From Euglena gracilis (taxonomy: Eukaryota > Euglenida > Euglenophyceae > Euglenales), in NCBI GenBank assembly GCA_039621445.1, contig CP154954.1, forward strand, positions 54,099,775-54,163,774: a stretch of DNA of 64,000 nt, given 5' to 3'. Position numbers and translations under genes: made by a program. The notes beneath the pieces are model-generated. The model ran no database searches. It saw only the letters and a list, made by a program, of their open reading frames with translations, and was not told the DNA's origin. Each line of letters begins with the position of its first letter. Positions within the stretch are counted from its first letter, which is position 1. This document shows, one piece after another, positions 63,301-64,000 of this stretch.

Positions 63301-63898
63301 TGCCATTGGTGATCATCATCAGCCTGAACGCAACACCCACCGCCCCACACTCCCCTCCGTGACCCTGATGCGGGTGCCCCAAAAGACCACACCCCTCACA
63401 AAAAAACTTCCGCTGCTGTACCTGGGAGCTGCCACTGCTGCAGTTACTGACTTCCCCACCTTCCATGCCGCCTGATGTCATGCTGCAAAATGTCAGGGCC
63501 GCAGCGGGACAAATCGGTCATAATCAGTGGTCATCCAACTCACCTGCACCGATTGGTGTCCTCATGGGCATCAACACAATCAGCGCCTCTAGCGCCTGTC
63601 TTCAATTGCACCCACACGGTGATACCCCCAAAAGTGCTGCCCTCTCCTGCCCCCTGGGACCCGGCGTCAGCCAAGAGTTACTGCCATCATTCGATTCAGA
63701 ACTCACCTGCTTTGATGGTCATCATCAGCCTGTGCAACCCCCTCCCCGCCAAAATCACACTGCTGGCTGCCACAGGGGGCCAGGCAGGGAACGAACAGAG
63801 AAAGCAGCACCGGGGGCCGCCTGCACGGGAGAAGGTGCTGCAACGCCCCCCCCACTTCCAGTCAATGCGACTTGTGGGCCTGGCAAGCCCATTCTCCA
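48317..63898. repeat. Tandem array, 15 units of about 1,035 bp
   Basis: The motif CCGCCTGATGTCATGCTGC recurs at 48971, 50001, 51038, 52068, 53101, 54140, 55173, 56209, 57247, 58283, 59327, 60362, 61382, 62428 and 63468; spacing is 1,020-1,046 bp. Units look very similar throughout and differ mostly in C- and G-run lengths and a few substitutions; 60362 lacks about 15 bp. The first part-unit (48317-48900) is the most diverged. On the minus strand every unit holds two CAG|GTGAGT sequences. Plus-strand ORFs of 150-280 codons recur but shift frame with the homopolymer lengths, so I do not call a gene. Confidence 0.95.
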
Positions 63899-64000
63899 GG
63901 GATGGATGGGAAGCCCTTCGGTATTGAGGTAGGTGGTAGGGGGGGGTCCCGACCACCCCCCCCCCCTGGGGGGGGTAAGGTGGTAGGGGGGGGTCCGACC
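63899..64000. other. Sequence after the array
   Basis: The array stops inside a unit at GCCCATTCTCC. What follows is GGTAGGGGGGGTCC-type G/C-tract sequence with GGTGGTAGGGGGGG repeated twice, like the small elements elsewhere. It runs off the window. Confidence 0.5.

Noticed and set aside
48317-63898. CRISPR array or rDNA array
   Set aside because: Units are about 1 kb, nearly identical throughout, with no spacer structure and no recognisable rRNA sequence.
48968-63932. Recurring plus-strand ORFs of 150-282 codons in each array unit
   Set aside because: C-run lengths before GCCAAAATC vary (6, 7, 10, 12, 13, 14) and shift the frame between units, so the protein is not preserved. No known domain or plausible start context.

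Overview
This window is eukaryotic nuclear DNA from a very repeat-rich genome. The evidence is LTR retrotransposons with chromodomains, a DIRS-type tyrosine-recombinase retrotransposon, small TIR elements with 8-bp target duplications, and one host gene whose exons are separated by GT-AG introns. The host exons are GC-rich and their 5' splice sites read GTG at the start. That, with the methyltransferase-bearing Ty3/gypsy elements, fits an alga or other protist. I cannot name the species from sequence alone.

Positions 1-25.7 kb are a nest of three Ty3/gypsy elements. Element C (minus strand) is the oldest. Its LTR, PBS, gag, protease and half of a Dam-like domain lie at 25664-23251. The rest of the Dam-like domain and the start of RT lie at 9164-7737. 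Element B (9165-23250, plus strand) is complete and sits inside the Dam-like domain of C. It has 676-bp LTRs with one visible mismatch between them and an ACCG target duplication. Element A (<1-7736, plus strand) sits inside the RT of C just past its FFDD motif; its 5' end is outside the window. Element B carries a Dam-like N6-adenine methyltransferase-like domain and a C5-cytosine methyltransferase between gag and protease, a chromodomain after integrase, and an extra small ORF with a nuclear-localisation-like motif.

Positions 25.7-33.6 kb hold pieces of older DIRS elements, a degraded 3' end of a B-family element, and one structurally complete DIRS element (28626-33171, minus strand). The DIRS element has 77-bp inverted terminal repeats, an internal complementary region, an RT/RNase H/Dam-like ORF, and a tyrosine recombinase ORF that overlaps it almost completely. 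It is inserted, without target duplication, into an older DIRS copy.

Positions 33.6-48.3 kb are more AT-rich. They contain the last five exons of an HSP90-family gene (39888-47425, minus strand; TRAP1/HtpG-like C terminus with a long acidic tail). Several short hAT-like non-autonomous elements with perfect 8-bp target duplications lie there too, three of them inside HSP90 introns. Microsatellites, G/C-tract inverted-repeat elements and a scrap of a DDE transposase fill the rest.

Positions 48.3-63.9 kb are a tandem array of 15 units of about 1,035 bp. I see no convincing protein in the units, but each carries two consensus 5' splice-donor sequences on the minus strand, the strand of the HSP90 gene.
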